DNA of 64,000 nucleotides, taken from positions 496,001-560,000 of the forward strand of contig NZ_RDQN01000002.1 of NCBI RefSeq assembly GCF_003703395.1. The letters are read 5' to 3'. This document shows positions 47,303-56,539 of the stretch, one piece after another. How positions within the stretch are numbered: position 1 is the first letter of the stretch; each line of letters opens with the position of its first letter. The notes below the pieces were generated by a model. That model was not told the origin of the DNA and did not search any database. It saw only the letters and a list, made by a program, of their open reading frames with translations. The stretch comes from Pseudoxanthomonas spadix. Lineage in GTDB: Bacteria > Pseudomonadota > Gammaproteobacteria > Xanthomonadales > Xanthomonadaceae. The translations under genes were made by a program, and so were the position numbers.

Positions 47303-48096
47303 ATGCCGTCCTCTTCACCCGCGGCCGGCGGCAGCGGCAAGGTCAGATCGTGCAGGATGCGCAGGTCCTCGGCGTCCAGCGTCTTGCCTTCCATGCCGCG
47401 GAAGTGGTGGTGGAACGACTGCACCGCAGCGCCGCGATCGGCCAGCGGATAGCCCAGCGCGGCCAGTGCCAGCCAGGGATCGAAATCGGCCGGGGCCGGC
47501 GGCGCATCGGCGCGCGGCCAGTGGCCAAAGCCTGCATCGGCCAGCTGCTTCCACGGGAACAGCGGGCCCGGATCGACCTTGCGGCCCGGCGCCAGATCCT
47601 CGTGGCCGATGATCGCCGTGCGCGGAATGTGGTGGCGCTGGCACAGATCGCCCAGCAGCAGGATCAGGCTGTCGATCTGGGCGCGGGCGAACGGGCTGTT
47701 CCCGTCGTTGTCCAGCTCGATCCCGATCGAGGCCGAGTTGACGTCGCCGATGGTGCCCCAGTAGCCGGCACCGGCGTGCCAGGCGCGGCGCTCGTCGCTG
47801 ACCAACTGGTAGCGCTTGCCGTCGGCACCGATCAGGTAGTGCGCGCTGACCGGCCCCTTGCTGTTGGCGGTCTTGAGTGTCTTCAGGCTCTGCGCAACCG
47901 AATCCTGGTCGGTGTAGTGGATGACCACCAGCACCGGGCCACGCTTGTTCTGGTTGGGCGATCTTTCCCACTGCGCCAGCGGGTTCCTGTCCGGCAGGCT
48001 GGCGCAGCCGCCCAGCACCAGGGCGCACAGCAGCGCGCCGAGCAGGGCCAGGTGGCGGCGCGGACGCAGACATTGATTGCACGGGGTCATGGTCAT
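47299..48096 (-). CDS. AmiD-like N-acetylmuramoyl-L-alanine amidase, lipoprotein
   Basis: 265 residues from ATG 48096 (other Met starts lie at 48114 and 48090). The lipobox LGGC follows a hydrophobic segment, so the protein is lipidated, and with Ala-Ser after the Cys it probably reaches the outer membrane. The Amidase_2 zinc site is VIHYT (His), GHEDLAPGRKVDPGP (His, Asp, plus catalytic Lys) with catalytic Glu in IGIELDN. E. coli AmiD and AmpD cut the bond between MurNAc or anhydroMurNAc and L-Ala. It would free the stem peptides that downstream enzymes of the locus degrade. Confidence 0.92.
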   Translation of the reverse strand: MTMTPCNQCLRPRRHLALLGALLCALVLGGCASLPDRNPLAQWERSPNQNKRGPVLVVIHYTDQDSVAQSLKTLKTANSKGPVSAHYLIGADGKRYQLVSDERRAWHAGAGYWGTIGDVNSASIGIELDNDGNSPFARAQIDSLILLLGDLCQRHHIPRTAIIGHEDLAPGRKVDPGPLFPWKQLADAGFGHWPRADAPPAPADFDPWLALAALGYPLADRGAAVQSFHHHFRGMEGKTLDAEDLRILHDLTLPLPPAAGEEDGM

Positions 48097-48137
48097 CAGG
48101 AGCTCAGCTTGCATGGAGTCATCGGATGCCCGCGCGG

Positions 48138-49745
48138 TCACTGCGCCGGGCACGCGCCGCTGCGCTGGAAGTGCAGGTCGCGGTAGTCGTAGCTGAAGTC
48201 GGCATCCGGATCGATCGCCGCCAGGGTCAGGGTGACCGCATCACCGGTGCCGGCGAAGCTCAGCCACGGCTCGGCATCGACGCTGGCATCGTCCCAGTCC
48301 ACCAGCAGGCGCTGGCCCACGCGCATCACCTTGCCATGCATGCGCGGCGACTTGGCCGCGCGGAATTCGGTCTGGTTGCCGGCCGGGCAGAGGCTGACCT
48401 GGCCGAACCACGCATCGGTGTACACGCCCTGCCAGCTGCGCGCCTGGTCGGCATGCACCGGCGTGCGCGCAGAAGTGTCCGGCACCGCATCGGGCGAGGT
48501 CGCGGTGGCCTTGGCCCGGTCGCCTTCAAGCAGGGCGGCGTAGTGGTCCACGTCCAGCGCAGTGTCGCCGCGGGTGTAGTGCTTGGTCAGCGCCTCGGTC
48601 AGGGTGGTGCGCGCGGCCTGCCCTTGGCCATTGATCAGCACCACGAAGCCGACATGGCGATCCGGCAGCAGCGTCACCGACGAATACATGCCCGCAAGCG
48701 TGCCGGTGTGCGCCACCCGCCACTGGCCGTCCACGTCCGACAGGCGCCAGCCATAGCCATAGCCGTACAGATGCGTGCCATCCCATTCGCGCAGCTGTCG
48801 GCCGATCGGCATCGGCGTATGCAGGGTCCACAGCGCGTTGCGCTGCTGCGCCGAGAGCCACGGCTGCCGGTTGCCATCGTCCAGCCACATGCGCACCCAG
48901 CGGGCCATGTCGCGCACGCTGCAGCGGATCCCGCCGGCGGACATCGACGGATTGTCCGGAACCTGCGCGGGGTCCTCGCGCACCACCACGTTGCGCCCGT
49001 CTTGGACCATGTGCGGCTGGGCGACGTTGCCCACCGCGTCGCGGTCGAAGGCACCGACCTGGCAACGGGTCATGCCCAGTGGGCCAAACACCTGCTCGCG
49101 CACCAGTTGGTCGTAGGGCTTGCCACCGGCGGCGGCGGCCACTTCGCCGGCCACCACGTACATCAGGTTGTCGTAGGCGTAGTGCGCGCGGAAGCTGTGG
49201 GTGGGCTGCAGGTGCGCCAGCCCGGCGATGATGTCGGCACGGGTGAAGTCGTTGGGCTCCGGCCACAGCATCAGATCGCCTGCGCCAAGGCCCAGCCCGC
49301 TGTTGTGGATCAGCAGGTCGCGCACCTGGATGTTGCGCGTGACCCACGGATCGGCCATGCGGAACTGCGGCAGGTAGCGGGTCACCGGGTCGTCCCACTG
49401 CAGCTTGCCCTGGTCCACCAGCCGCGCCAGCACGCCGGTGGTCATGGCCTTGGTGTTGGAGGCGATCTTGAACAGCGTGTCGGCATCGATCCGCTGGCCG
49501 CTGCCGGCGCGTGTTTCGCCAGCAGTGCGCAAATACACGACACGGCCATCCTCCACCACCGCCACGGCCAGGCCCGGCAGCCTGTAGCGGGCCATGGCCT
49601 GGTCGAACAGCACATCGAAGACCTGCGGCGCCGGGCTGACTGCAGGGGTCTGTGCCACGGCCGGCAGCGCCAGCAGCGCCGCGCACAGCGCCGGCCACAG
49701 CCGGCGCGCGGTCCAAAAGAAAAGCTTGCGGCGAACTGGAAACAT
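48138..49745 (-). CDS. serine hydrolase, beta-lactamase/DD-peptidase fold, with DUF3471-like tail
   Basis: 535 residues with a signal peptide (cut near AVA-QT). The class C/penicillin-binding fold motifs are SNTK (Ser-x-x-Lys), YDN and HTG. A C-terminal beta-rich domain (about residues 410-535) resembles DUF3471. Relatives are D-aminopeptidases, esterases and DD-peptidases; true AmpC beta-lactamase is unlikely at this length. In this locus a D-stereospecific peptidase acting on muropeptides is the best guess. It lies 68 nt after the TonB receptor gene and about 40 nt before the amidase gene. Confidence 0.88.
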   Translation of the reverse strand: MFPVRRKLFFWTARRLWPALCAALLALPAVAQTPAVSPAPQVFDVLFDQAMARYRLPGLAVAVVEDGRVVYLRTAGETRAGSGQRIDADTLFKIASNTKAMTTGVLARLVDQGKLQWDDPVTRYLPQFRMADPWVTRNIQVRDLLIHNSGLGLGAGDLMLWPEPNDFTRADIIAGLAHLQPTHSFRAHYAYDNLMYVVAGEVAAAAGGKPYDQLVREQVFGPLGMTRCQVGAFDRDAVGNVAQPHMVQDGRNVVVREDPAQVPDNPSMSAGGIRCSVRDMARWVRMWLDDGNRQPWLSAQQRNALWTLHTPMPIGRQLREWDGTHLYGYGYGWRLSDVDGQWRVAHTGTLAGMYSSVTLLPDRHVGFVVLINGQGQAARTTLTEALTKHYTRGDTALDVDHYAALLEGDRAKATATSPDAVPDTSARTPVHADQARSWQGVYTDAWFGQVSLCPAGNQTEFRAAKSPRMHGKVMRVGQRLLVDWDDASVDAEPWLSFAGTGDAVTLTLAAIDPDADFSYDYRDLHFQRSGACPAQ

Positions 49746-49813
49746 GCGGGCAACCGGGCAGCGAACCGGCCTGCATCGTGCCGCAACGCACGGCCCGATG
49801 CAGACCACCGCGT

Positions 49814-52723
49814 TCAATAGAATTTGTACTCCAGGGCCAGCGTATAGGCTCGACCGCGCGGGTCGGCCACGCGCGGTTCCCAGCCGGCACCGGCGGCGTA
49901 GTCGTTCATGTGCGCGGTGAACGGCGGGTCCTCGTCAAGCAGGTTCTTGATGCCCAAGGTGATGCCCAGCTTGTCCAGGCCCTTGTAGCTCACCGAGTAG
50001 TTGTAGGTGGTGTAGCTGGACACGTCCGGATCCCAGTTGGACGGGATGAAGGTGCCGTTGCGCACGCTGACCGGTTCCTCGTCCTTGTAGCCGCCGCGGT
50101 AGATCTGGGTCAGCGACTGGGTCCAGTTGCCGCGCAGATAGCTCACCCCCAGGGCGTGTTTCCAGCGGATCGGCAGGCTGTAGTAGCGCACGTACTCGCC
50201 GACCAGGTTGTCGGTATAGGGCAGGGTGTCCAGGTCCTTGGTGCGGTAGGTGTCCAGGTAGCTGCCGTTGAGGTGCACGCGCCAGTCGCCGCCGAGCACG
50301 TCGTCGAAGGTCAGGTTGACGTCGGTCTCGATGCCGCGCATCAGGCTGCCGCCGGAATTGATGTAGCGCTGGTCGATGGCGGTGATGTTGCCGTTGCCGT
50401 CGCGGATGAAGTTGGAGGCGAAGGTGTCGTAGTTGTCCACCAGGGTGTCGATGGAGATGCCCGAGCGGATGGTCTTCTCGCGCTTGATCTCCCACCAGTC
50501 CACGCTCATGTTGAACCAGTCCACTGGCGCGATCACCACACCCAGGCTCTTCTGCCGGGATTCTTCCGGGTCCAGGTCCTGCTTGCCGCCGGTGAGCAGG
50601 TCGGGCTGGATGGATTCGCAGCCCGGCACGGTCGGCGAGGCCACGCCACCGGGACAGGTCGCCGGATCGGCCAGGTCCAGGCCGGTGTAGGGGCTGAGCG
50701 CCTCGCCGTAGAACAGCTGGTTGAAAGTGGGCACCTTGAAGCCGGTGCTGTAGGCGCCGCGGAAGGCCAGTGCGTCGAGCGGCTGGTACTTGAAGGAGAC
50801 CTTCGGGTTTTCGGTGCCACCGAAGCCCTCGTAGTGGTCGTAGCGCTCGGCCAGGGTCAGTTCCAGCGTATCCAGCAGCGGCAGGTACAGCTCGGCATAG
50901 ACCGCCTTGGTGTCGCGGCTGACGTTGCGCAGGATGTTGCCGTTGTCGAACGGCGCCAGGTAGATGCCGTCGAACGGATCGTCGGGGTCGCCCTCGCCTG
51001 GCTGGTTGCCACCGAAGTCGTATTCCTCGCGGCGCAGGTCGATGCCGGTGGCCAGCTGCACTTCGCCGCCGGGCAGGCTGAAGCCCAGCCCGCCGGAGAC
51101 GCTGGCATCGATGCTGGTCATGATCGACTCGCCGCCGTACAGGTCGGTGCCATCGGCCGAGGCATCGGCCAGCGCGGCCATCGCTTCTGGCGTCTGCGCC
51201 TGGCCCGGTAGCAGGAACGGATTGAGCAGGCCACTGCCCAGCACCTGGCGGAGCTTGGCGGTGTCGTAGTAACCGCCGCCCAGGGTGGAGGTGGATTTGC
51301 TCGACGCCCGCGAGATGCCGGCGTTGTAGTCCCAGCTTCCGATCTGGCCCTCGAAGCCCAGCAGGATGCGGTAGGACTTGGTGTTGGTGGCGATCTGACG
51401 CTGGCCGCACGCGATGCAGCGCCAGCGGTAGGCGATCGGCGCACCATCGTTCAGCTGGCCGGCGCCGAAGTACGCGGCCAGCGCGTCGTAGACCTCGTCG
51501 TAGGCCGCGCCGGTGCTGGGGTAGAACGTGCTGGCATTGAAGACGGTGCCGGGCGAGATCTGGTAGGGCTCGAAGGTCTTCTCCACGTCCACTTCCGAAC
51601 CGGTGAATTCCACGAACATCCGGTGCCGGTCGGAAATCCTGAAGGTCGCCCGGCCGATGATGTCCTTGCTTTCCACCGGCTGCTGCATCACCGCCGCGGC
51701 CGGATAGTCGTAGGCGCACGCATAGCGCGCACTGGCCACGCCCCACAGCACGTGGTCGTAGGGTCCCATCAGGCCGTTGCCGCTGCCGCTTTCGCAGCCG
51801 CCCGCGCCGGGCAGGTCGAGCGGGTTGATGTACTGCTGGGTCGAGCGGTCGGCCGGATCGATCAGGCCGTTGCCGATCAGGGTGGGCGTGCTGGCGGGGC
51901 GGTTGGCGACGGTCGCATACGGGGTGCCGCGGGTATCGGGCGACAGGCCGCGCTCGGGCTGGAAGGCGTTGGAGAAATCGCGGTCATTGCCGCGCAGGAT
52001 CTCGCTCTTCCTGTAGCTGAAACTGGCGAAGGCATTCCAGCCATCGGTGTCCAGGTCGCCACCGCCGACCAGCAGGTTGCCGCGATGGATGTTGCCGCCG
52101 CCTTCCTCGGTGGTGTCGGTGAACGCCGACAGCGTCAGGCCCCGGTAATCGCTGCGGGTGATGAAGTTGATCACCCCGCCGATGGCGTCGGTGCCGTAGA
52201 TCGCCGAGGCACCATCGCGCAGCACCTCCACCCGCTCGATGGCGGCGAAGGGAATGGAGTTGAGGTCGACCACGCGGCCCTTGAGCCCGTGCGCGGCCAC
52301 GCGGCGGCCGTTGAGCAGCACCAGCGTGGCATCGGCGCCCTGGCCGCGCAGGTTGGCGCCGGACACGCCGTTGTTGCCGCGCTGGTCCACGCCGGTGACG
52401 ATGCCCACGTTGCTGGCCAGGTTGTCCGAGCCGTTGCCGGAGACGTTGAGGTAGCTCATCAGCTGTTCGGCCGAACTGATGCCCTGCGCGTCGATCTCGG
52501 CCTTCCCGATGACCGTGATCGGCAGCGCGGTCTCGATGTCGGTGCGCTTGATGCGCGAGCCGGTGACGCTGACGGTGTCCAGCTCCTGGGTCGTCGCCTG
52601 CGAGGCCTCGGTGACGGGCTCGGACGTGGCTTGCGCGAGGGCGACCAGCGGCGTGCACAGCCAGGCCAGCAGCGCCAGGGTGAGTGTGCTGCAGCGGGGC
52701 AGGCAGGAAACTTCAACGGACAT
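49814..52723 (-). CDS. TonB-dependent receptor of the muropeptide locus
   Basis: 969 residues. The signal peptide is about residues 1-30; then a TonB-box-like ELDTVSVTGSRIKR, a plug with NLRGQGADATLVLLNGRR and VEVLRDGASAIYGTDAIGG, and a barrel ending LALEYKFY. This is the large-receptor subtype abundant in Xanthomonads (sometimes with an oligosaccharide or peptide substrate) rather than a siderophore receptor. AGGAGAG lies upstream of ATG 52723. As first gene of a unit with four cell-wall-peptide genes, it most likely imports muropeptides or stem peptides into the periplasm. Confidence 0.92.
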   Translation of the reverse strand: MSVEVSCLPRCSTLTLALLAWLCTPLVALAQATSEPVTEASQATTQELDTVSVTGSRIKRTDIETALPITVIGKAEIDAQGISSAEQLMSYLNVSGNGSDNLASNVGIVTGVDQRGNNGVSGANLRGQGADATLVLLNGRRVAAHGLKGRVVDLNSIPFAAIERVEVLRDGASAIYGTDAIGGVINFITRSDYRGLTLSAFTDTTEEGGGNIHRGNLLVGGGDLDTDGWNAFASFSYRKSEILRGNDRDFSNAFQPERGLSPDTRGTPYATVANRPASTPTLIGNGLIDPADRSTQQYINPLDLPGAGGCESGSGNGLMGPYDHVLWGVASARYACAYDYPAAAVMQQPVESKDIIGRATFRISDRHRMFVEFTGSEVDVEKTFEPYQISPGTVFNASTFYPSTGAAYDEVYDALAAYFGAGQLNDGAPIAYRWRCIACGQRQIATNTKSYRILLGFEGQIGSWDYNAGISRASSKSTSTLGGGYYDTAKLRQVLGSGLLNPFLLPGQAQTPEAMAALADASADGTDLYGGESIMTSIDASVSGGLGFSLPGGEVQLATGIDLRREEYDFGGNQPGEGDPDDPFDGIYLAPFDNGNILRNVSRDTKAVYAELYLPLLDTLELTLAERYDHYEGFGGTENPKVSFKYQPLDALAFRGAYSTGFKVPTFNQLFYGEALSPYTGLDLADPATCPGGVASPTVPGCESIQPDLLTGGKQDLDPEESRQKSLGVVIAPVDWFNMSVDWWEIKREKTIRSGISIDTLVDNYDTFASNFIRDGNGNITAIDQRYINSGGSLMRGIETDVNLTFDDVLGGDWRVHLNGSYLDTYRTKDLDTLPYTDNLVGEYVRYYSLPIRWKHALGVSYLRGNWTQSLTQIYRGGYKDEEPVSVRNGTFIPSNWDPDVSSYTTYNYSVSYKGLDKLGITLGIKNLLDEDPPFTAHMNDYAAGAGWEPRVADPRGRAYTLALEYKFY

Positions 52724-53113
52724 GGTCACTCTCTCCTGGGCCGATGGGTGGATACCTGAAAACAGCTGCGCGTCCGCACCGGCGCTCGAAGCTCCCCTTC
52801 CGAACGCGGCCACTGGAGCCGACCATGGTCCGCACCGATTCCTTCCGGTCGACCCCCTGCGCACGGACCGGTCGATGGCCTGGTGCGGTACCGCCGCGAC
52901 CCCACGCCATGGGTTCACTGCCGATCACAGCGACGCACAGGTCCGGAGAACACGCTGTCGCGTGGCGCATCCCCCGCCACGCTGTGCGGACGCGGTGACG
53001 CGCCCGGCAACATCGATGTAACACGGGACGCAGAGCTCGGTCAATAATTTATTCTTGATTTTTTTGAGCTCCCGAATAACTATTCCTGCACTTCCTGGTT
53101 GGAGCCCTACGCC
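52724..53113. promoter_or_regulatory. divergent regulatory region of the muropeptide locus
   Basis: This 390-bp gap separates the TonB-receptor unit from the endopeptidase unit and becomes AT-rich at 53040-53090. On the minus strand TTGACC and TTACAT are spaced by 17 nt (53016-53044). On the plus strand TTGATT is followed after 17 nt by AACTAT (about 53056-53085). Both are weak sigma-70 candidates. An RpiR/MurR-type regulator encoded at 56540 may bind here; I could not identify a convincing palindromic operator. Confidence 0.4.
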
Positions 53114-54586
53114 ATGTCCGGTCAGCCTTCCGCATGGCGACGTGCCACGCGCCCGCCGCACCCGCTCGCTTGGTCGATGCTGTGGCTGGCCTTGCTGGTC
53201 GCCACCCCGACCGTGGCCGGCGTGCTCGCCCCGCAGGTACCGGTCGACCCGGTCACTGGCGTGGTGGGCGTGGATCCGCCCAAACTGACCGCCGAGTACT
53301 GGATCGGCCGGCAGCCACAGCCTGACCAACAGCTCCTGGACCGCGCCGGCATCGCCGCGCAGAACGCGCGGATGCGGGCCGAGGATCCGGCCATCCACGA
53401 CCTGCGCGCGCTGCCGGCCAGCATGCCGGCCGGGATGGTGCGCAAGGAGATCCAGTCCCTGTCCGCCGCGCCCACGCGCACGCTCTACGACATGCATGGC
53501 CAGGCCCTGGACGCCGCCGCGCTGGATGCGCTGCAGGACAGCCTGGCACTGGAGGCGGTGCCGGCCACGGTTGCGGTGCGCTACGGCCTGGTGACCCAGC
53601 GCGCCGACCTGCGCACCTTCCCCTCCACCCGGCGCGTCTTCAGCACCACCGAGAACCACGACATCGACCGCTTCCAGGAATCGGCGCTGTTCCCCGGCGA
53701 TGCGGTGGCGGTGCTGCACGAGAGCCGCGACCGGCAATGGCTGTTCGTGACCAGCGAGCGCTACAGCGCCTGGATCGAGAAGCGCCACGTCGGGCTGGGC
53801 AGCGCGCAGCAGGTGTTCGGCTACGGCGCGCACGGGCCGTACCGGGTGATCACCGGCGCCACCGCCACCACCGTCTTCACCCCGGAACAGCCGCAGGTCT
53901 CGCAGCTGCAGCTGGACATGGGCGTGCGCGTGCCGGTGATCGCCGACTGGACCCCGACCACGCCGGTCAACGGTCAGCTGCCCTACACCGGCTGGGTGAT
54001 CCAGCTGCCGATCCGCACCGCGCAGGGCGCGCTGGCGCTGGTGCCGGCACTGCTGCCGCGCACCGCCGACAGCGCCTCCGACTACCTGCCGCTGACCCCG
54101 CGCAACCTCATCACCCAGGCATTCAAGTTCCTGGGCGAACGCTACGGCTGGGGCCATGCCTACGATGCGCGCGACTGCAGCGGCTTCACCTCGGAGATCT
54201 ACCGCAGCTTCGGCGTGCTGCTGCCGCGCAACACCTCGCAGCAGGCCGTGAGCCCGGCGCTGGACCGGATCGCCTTCAACCAGGGCGACCCGGATGCCAA
54301 ACGCACCAGTGCGGTGAGCCAGCTGACCGTGGGCGACATGGTCTACATCCCCGGCCACGTGATGGTGGTGCTGGGCCATGTGGGCGCGCTGACCTATGTC
54401 ATCCACGACACGGCCGGTGGCAGCTGGCTGCGGCCGGACGGGGGGCGCGTGGCCGCCCGGCTCAACGGCGTGTCGGTCACCCCGCTCGAGCCGATGCTGG
54501 CCAGCGACACCGCCAGCTACATCGACCGCATCACCAACATCCAGCGCGTGCGCCCCCGGCCGGCGACCGCCAAGCAGGCCGAATGA
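53114..54586 (+). CDS. NlpC/P60 endopeptidase with SH3 domains (YkfC-like)
   Basis: 490 residues. A signal-like hydrophobic N-terminus (about residues 20-40) is followed by an NlpC-associated N-terminal and SH3b region (FPGDAVAVLHESRDRQWLFVT) and a C-terminal NlpC/P60 domain. Catalytic Cys355 is in DARDCSGFTSE, His in YIPGHVMVVLGH and the third polar residue near YVIHDTAGG. This matches the gamma-D-glutamyl-L-diamino-acid endopeptidase architecture of YkfC, which frees L-Ala-D-Glu from murein peptides. ATG 53114 has GGAG 9-10 nt upstream. The stop overlaps the epimerase ATG by 4 nt. Confidence 0.93.
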   Translation: MSGQPSAWRRATRPPHPLAWSMLWLALLVATPTVAGVLAPQVPVDPVTGVVGVDPPKLTAEYWIGRQPQPDQQLLDRAGIAAQNARMRAEDPAIHDLRALPASMPAGMVRKEIQSLSAAPTRTLYDMHGQALDAAALDALQDSLALEAVPATVAVRYGLVTQRADLRTFPSTRRVFSTTENHDIDRFQESALFPGDAVAVLHESRDRQWLFVTSERYSAWIEKRHVGLGSAQQVFGYGAHGPYRVITGATATTVFTPEQPQVSQLQLDMGVRVPVIADWTPTTPVNGQLPYTGWVIQLPIRTAQGALALVPALLPRTADSASDYLPLTPRNLITQAFKFLGERYGWGHAYDARDCSGFTSEIYRSFGVLLPRNTSQQAVSPALDRIAFNQGDPDAKRTSAVSQLTVGDMVYIPGHVMVVLGHVGALTYVIHDTAGGSWLRPDGGRVAARLNGVSVTPLEPMLASDTASYIDRITNIQRVRPRPATAKQAE

Positions 54587-55680
54587 AGATCACCGATATC
54601 CAGCTGGGCATGCTGCGCGTGCCGCTCAAGACCCCGTTCAAGACCGCGCTGCGCATCGTCGATACCGTGGAGGACGTGGTGGTGCTAATCCGCACCGACA
54701 CCGGCCACACCGGCCACGGCGAGGCAGCCGCCACCGCGGTCATCACCGGCGACACGCTCGGCTCGATCATCACCGCCATCGACAGCTTCATCAAACCGCG
54801 CCTGATCGGCCAGGACGTGGCCAACCTCAACCAGCTCACCGCCCTGGTGCAGTCCGCACTGGAGCGCAATACCAGCGCCAAGGCCGCGGTGGAAATCGCC
54901 CTGTACGACCTGTGGGCGCAGCGCTACGACGCACCGCTGTACCGGCTGCTGGGCGGTGGCGACCCGGTGATCACCACCGACATCACCATCAGCGTGGACT
55001 ACATCGACAAGATGGTGGCCGACGCGCGCGCGGCACTGGAGCGCGGCTTCGAATCGCTCAAGATCAAGGTGGGCAAGGACCTGGGCCTGGACATCGAACG
55101 GGTCAAGGCGATCCACGCTGCGGTCGAAGGCCGCGCCCTGCTGCGCCTGGACGCCAACCAGGGCTGGACCGCCAAGCAGGCCGTGTACGCCATGCACAAA
55201 CTGGAAGAAGCCGGGGTGGTGCTGGAGCTGCTGGAGCAGCCGGTCAAGGCCGCCGACATCGAGGGCCTCAAATACGTCACCGATCGGGTCAACACCCCGG
55301 TGATGGCCGACGAAAGCGTGTTCGCCCCGCAGCAGGTGTTCGACCTGATCCAGCGCCGCGCCGCCGACATCATCAACATCAAGCTGATGAAAACCGGCGG
55401 CATCTCCAACGCGATCCGCATCGCCGACATCGCCGCGCTGTACGGGGTGGACTGCATGATCGGCTGCATGATCGAGTCCTCGATCAGCGTGGCCGCCGCG
55501 GTGCACGTGGCGGTGGCCAAGGCCGATGTCATCACCAGGATCGACCTGGACGGCCCGTCGCTGGGCCAGTTCAATCCGGTGGTGGGCGGGGTGCTGTTCA
55601 ACGAATCGGAAATCAGCATCCCCGATGCCCCCGGGCTTGGCATCCAGGAAATCCGCGGGCTGGAGATGCTGTCGCCATGA
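54583..55680 (+). CDS. L-Ala-D/L-Glu epimerase (dipeptide epimerase)
   Basis: 365 residues of the muconate-lactonising enolase subgroup. Residues match the Bacillus AE epimerase nearly position for position: Lys160-x-Lys162 (LKIK), metal ligands Asp190, Glu218 and Asp243, Lys267 in NIKLMKTGG, and the specificity motif Asp321-x-Asp323 in IDLDGP. It converts L-Ala-D-Glu, the product of the upstream endopeptidase, to L-Ala-L-Glu, which ordinary peptidases can use. Cytoplasmic, Mg-dependent. Translation is coupled to the endopeptidase gene by ATGA overlap. Confidence 0.95.
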   Translation: MKITDIQLGMLRVPLKTPFKTALRIVDTVEDVVVLIRTDTGHTGHGEAAATAVITGDTLGSIITAIDSFIKPRLIGQDVANLNQLTALVQSALERNTSAKAAVEIALYDLWAQRYDAPLYRLLGGGDPVITTDITISVDYIDKMVADARAALERGFESLKIKVGKDLGLDIERVKAIHAAVEGRALLRLDANQGWTAKQAVYAMHKLEEAGVVLELLEQPVKAADIEGLKYVTDRVNTPVMADESVFAPQQVFDLIQRRAADIINIKLMKTGGISNAIRIADIAALYGVDCMIGCMIESSISVAAAVHVAVAKADVITRIDLDGPSLGQFNPVVGGVLFNESEISIPDAPGLGIQEIRGLEMLSP

Positions 55681-56001
55681 GCGCGCTGGGCGCGGTTACC
55701 ACGGCTCCTGCTCTTGAGCTTGAGCTTGATCCCAATCCTGCTCTTGGTCCTGCTCTTGATCCCGCTCTTGACCCTGCTTTTGCTGCTGCCGTTGACGTTG
55801 ACGTTGCGCTTGATCCTGCCTTTGCTGACCCGGGGCCCCTCCGCAGCGGCAGGTTCGGCGGGGAAATACCCGAAGGGCGCCACGCACGGATGCGTGGCGT
55901 TCGCGGACGGGACAGGATGTCCCATCCGCGAATCCCCGACGGACCTGCGGACCCGCAGCGCGCAGCGCGGAGGGCGCGCAGGCGGGGTGTGCTTTCTTTT
56001 G

Positions 56002-56035
56002 GTTACTTTTCTTTGCACAAGCAAAGAAAAGTGAC
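56002..56035. repeat. hairpin, 15-bp stem
   Basis: GTTACTTTTCTTTGC pairs with GCAAAGAAAAGTGAC around an ACAA loop, with one G-U pair. It is the left inner hairpin of the inverted repeat. Confidence 0.85.
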
Positions 56036-56060
56036 GCGCGCCCGTCAGGGCGTGAAACGC

Positions 56061-56113
56061 TCCGGCCTTGGCCTTGGCTCCGGCCTTGGCCTTGGCTCCG
56101 GCCTTGGCCTTGG
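56061..56113. repeat. 18-bp tandem repeat, about three units
   Basis: The unit TCCGGCCTTGGCCTTGGC occurs nearly three times in a row between the two hairpins. Copy number is likely to vary between strains. Confidence 0.85.
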
Positions 56114-56166
56114 ACGCCTGGAGTTGGAAGCGTATTCAAAGGCTTTCACTCCCCTTCGGGGAGCGA

Positions 56167-56200
56167 GTTACCTTTCTTTGCTCGTGCAAAGAAAGGTAAC
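56167..56200. repeat. perfect hairpin, 15-bp stem
   Basis: GTTACCTTTCTTTGC pairs perfectly with its complement across a TCGT loop. It is the right inner hairpin; it also stands between the epimerase gene and the regulator gene and could stop or trim transcripts. Confidence 0.88.
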
Positions 56201-56539
56201 CCAAAGAAAGCACGCCCCAGGCCTCGCGCCCTGCGCGCCGATGGCGCTCCGGGTCCGCGTCACCGACGGGAATTTTCGGAAGGGGCCTCCTGCCCCTGCC
56301 GAAAACGACGCGCATCCATGCGCGTCGCCCCTGCGGGGTTTGGCCCGTCGGCGCCGCCGCTGCGGATGGGGGCCCGGTGAAGCCAACAGCAAGAGCAAGG
56401 GCAAAAGCCACAGCCGCAGCCACAGCCGCCGCCGCTGCGGATGGGGACCCGGTGAAGCCAGCAGCAAAAGCAAGAGCAAAGGCAAAAGCCACAGCCGCAG
56501 CCGCAGCCGCAGCCACCGCAGCATCAGGCGCCACGTCTG

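Larger units (their letters stand above)
55681..56539. repeat. inverted pair of a low-complexity Xanthomonad repeat
   Basis: There is no gene here. Two copies of one element face outward around 56040-56170. Their outer arms are degenerate hexamer tracts: CTTGAT/CTTGAC-like on the left (55700-55800) and AGCAAG/AGCAAA with CACAGC on the right (56388-56525). Inner parts include matching G+C-rich blocks. Two strong hairpins mark the inner arms (56002-56035 and 56167-56200), with an 18-bp tandem between them (56061-56113). A 73-bp direct duplication (GCTGCGGATGGGG...) lies at 56363-56510. Chance translations give SKSKGKSHSRS and QGQGRSQGQGRS-like strings, best not called as proteins. Confidence 0.78.

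Noticed and set aside
48138-49745. AmpC beta-lactamase call
   Set aside because: The SxxK, YxN and HTG motifs occur across the fold; the length and extra C-terminal domain fit the peptidase/esterase group better.
55696-56139. Gln/Arg-rich hypothetical protein
   Set aside because: Its sequence is a translation of the interspersed repeat (CAKKSNQKKAHP), which yields such frames in many Xanthomonad genomes.
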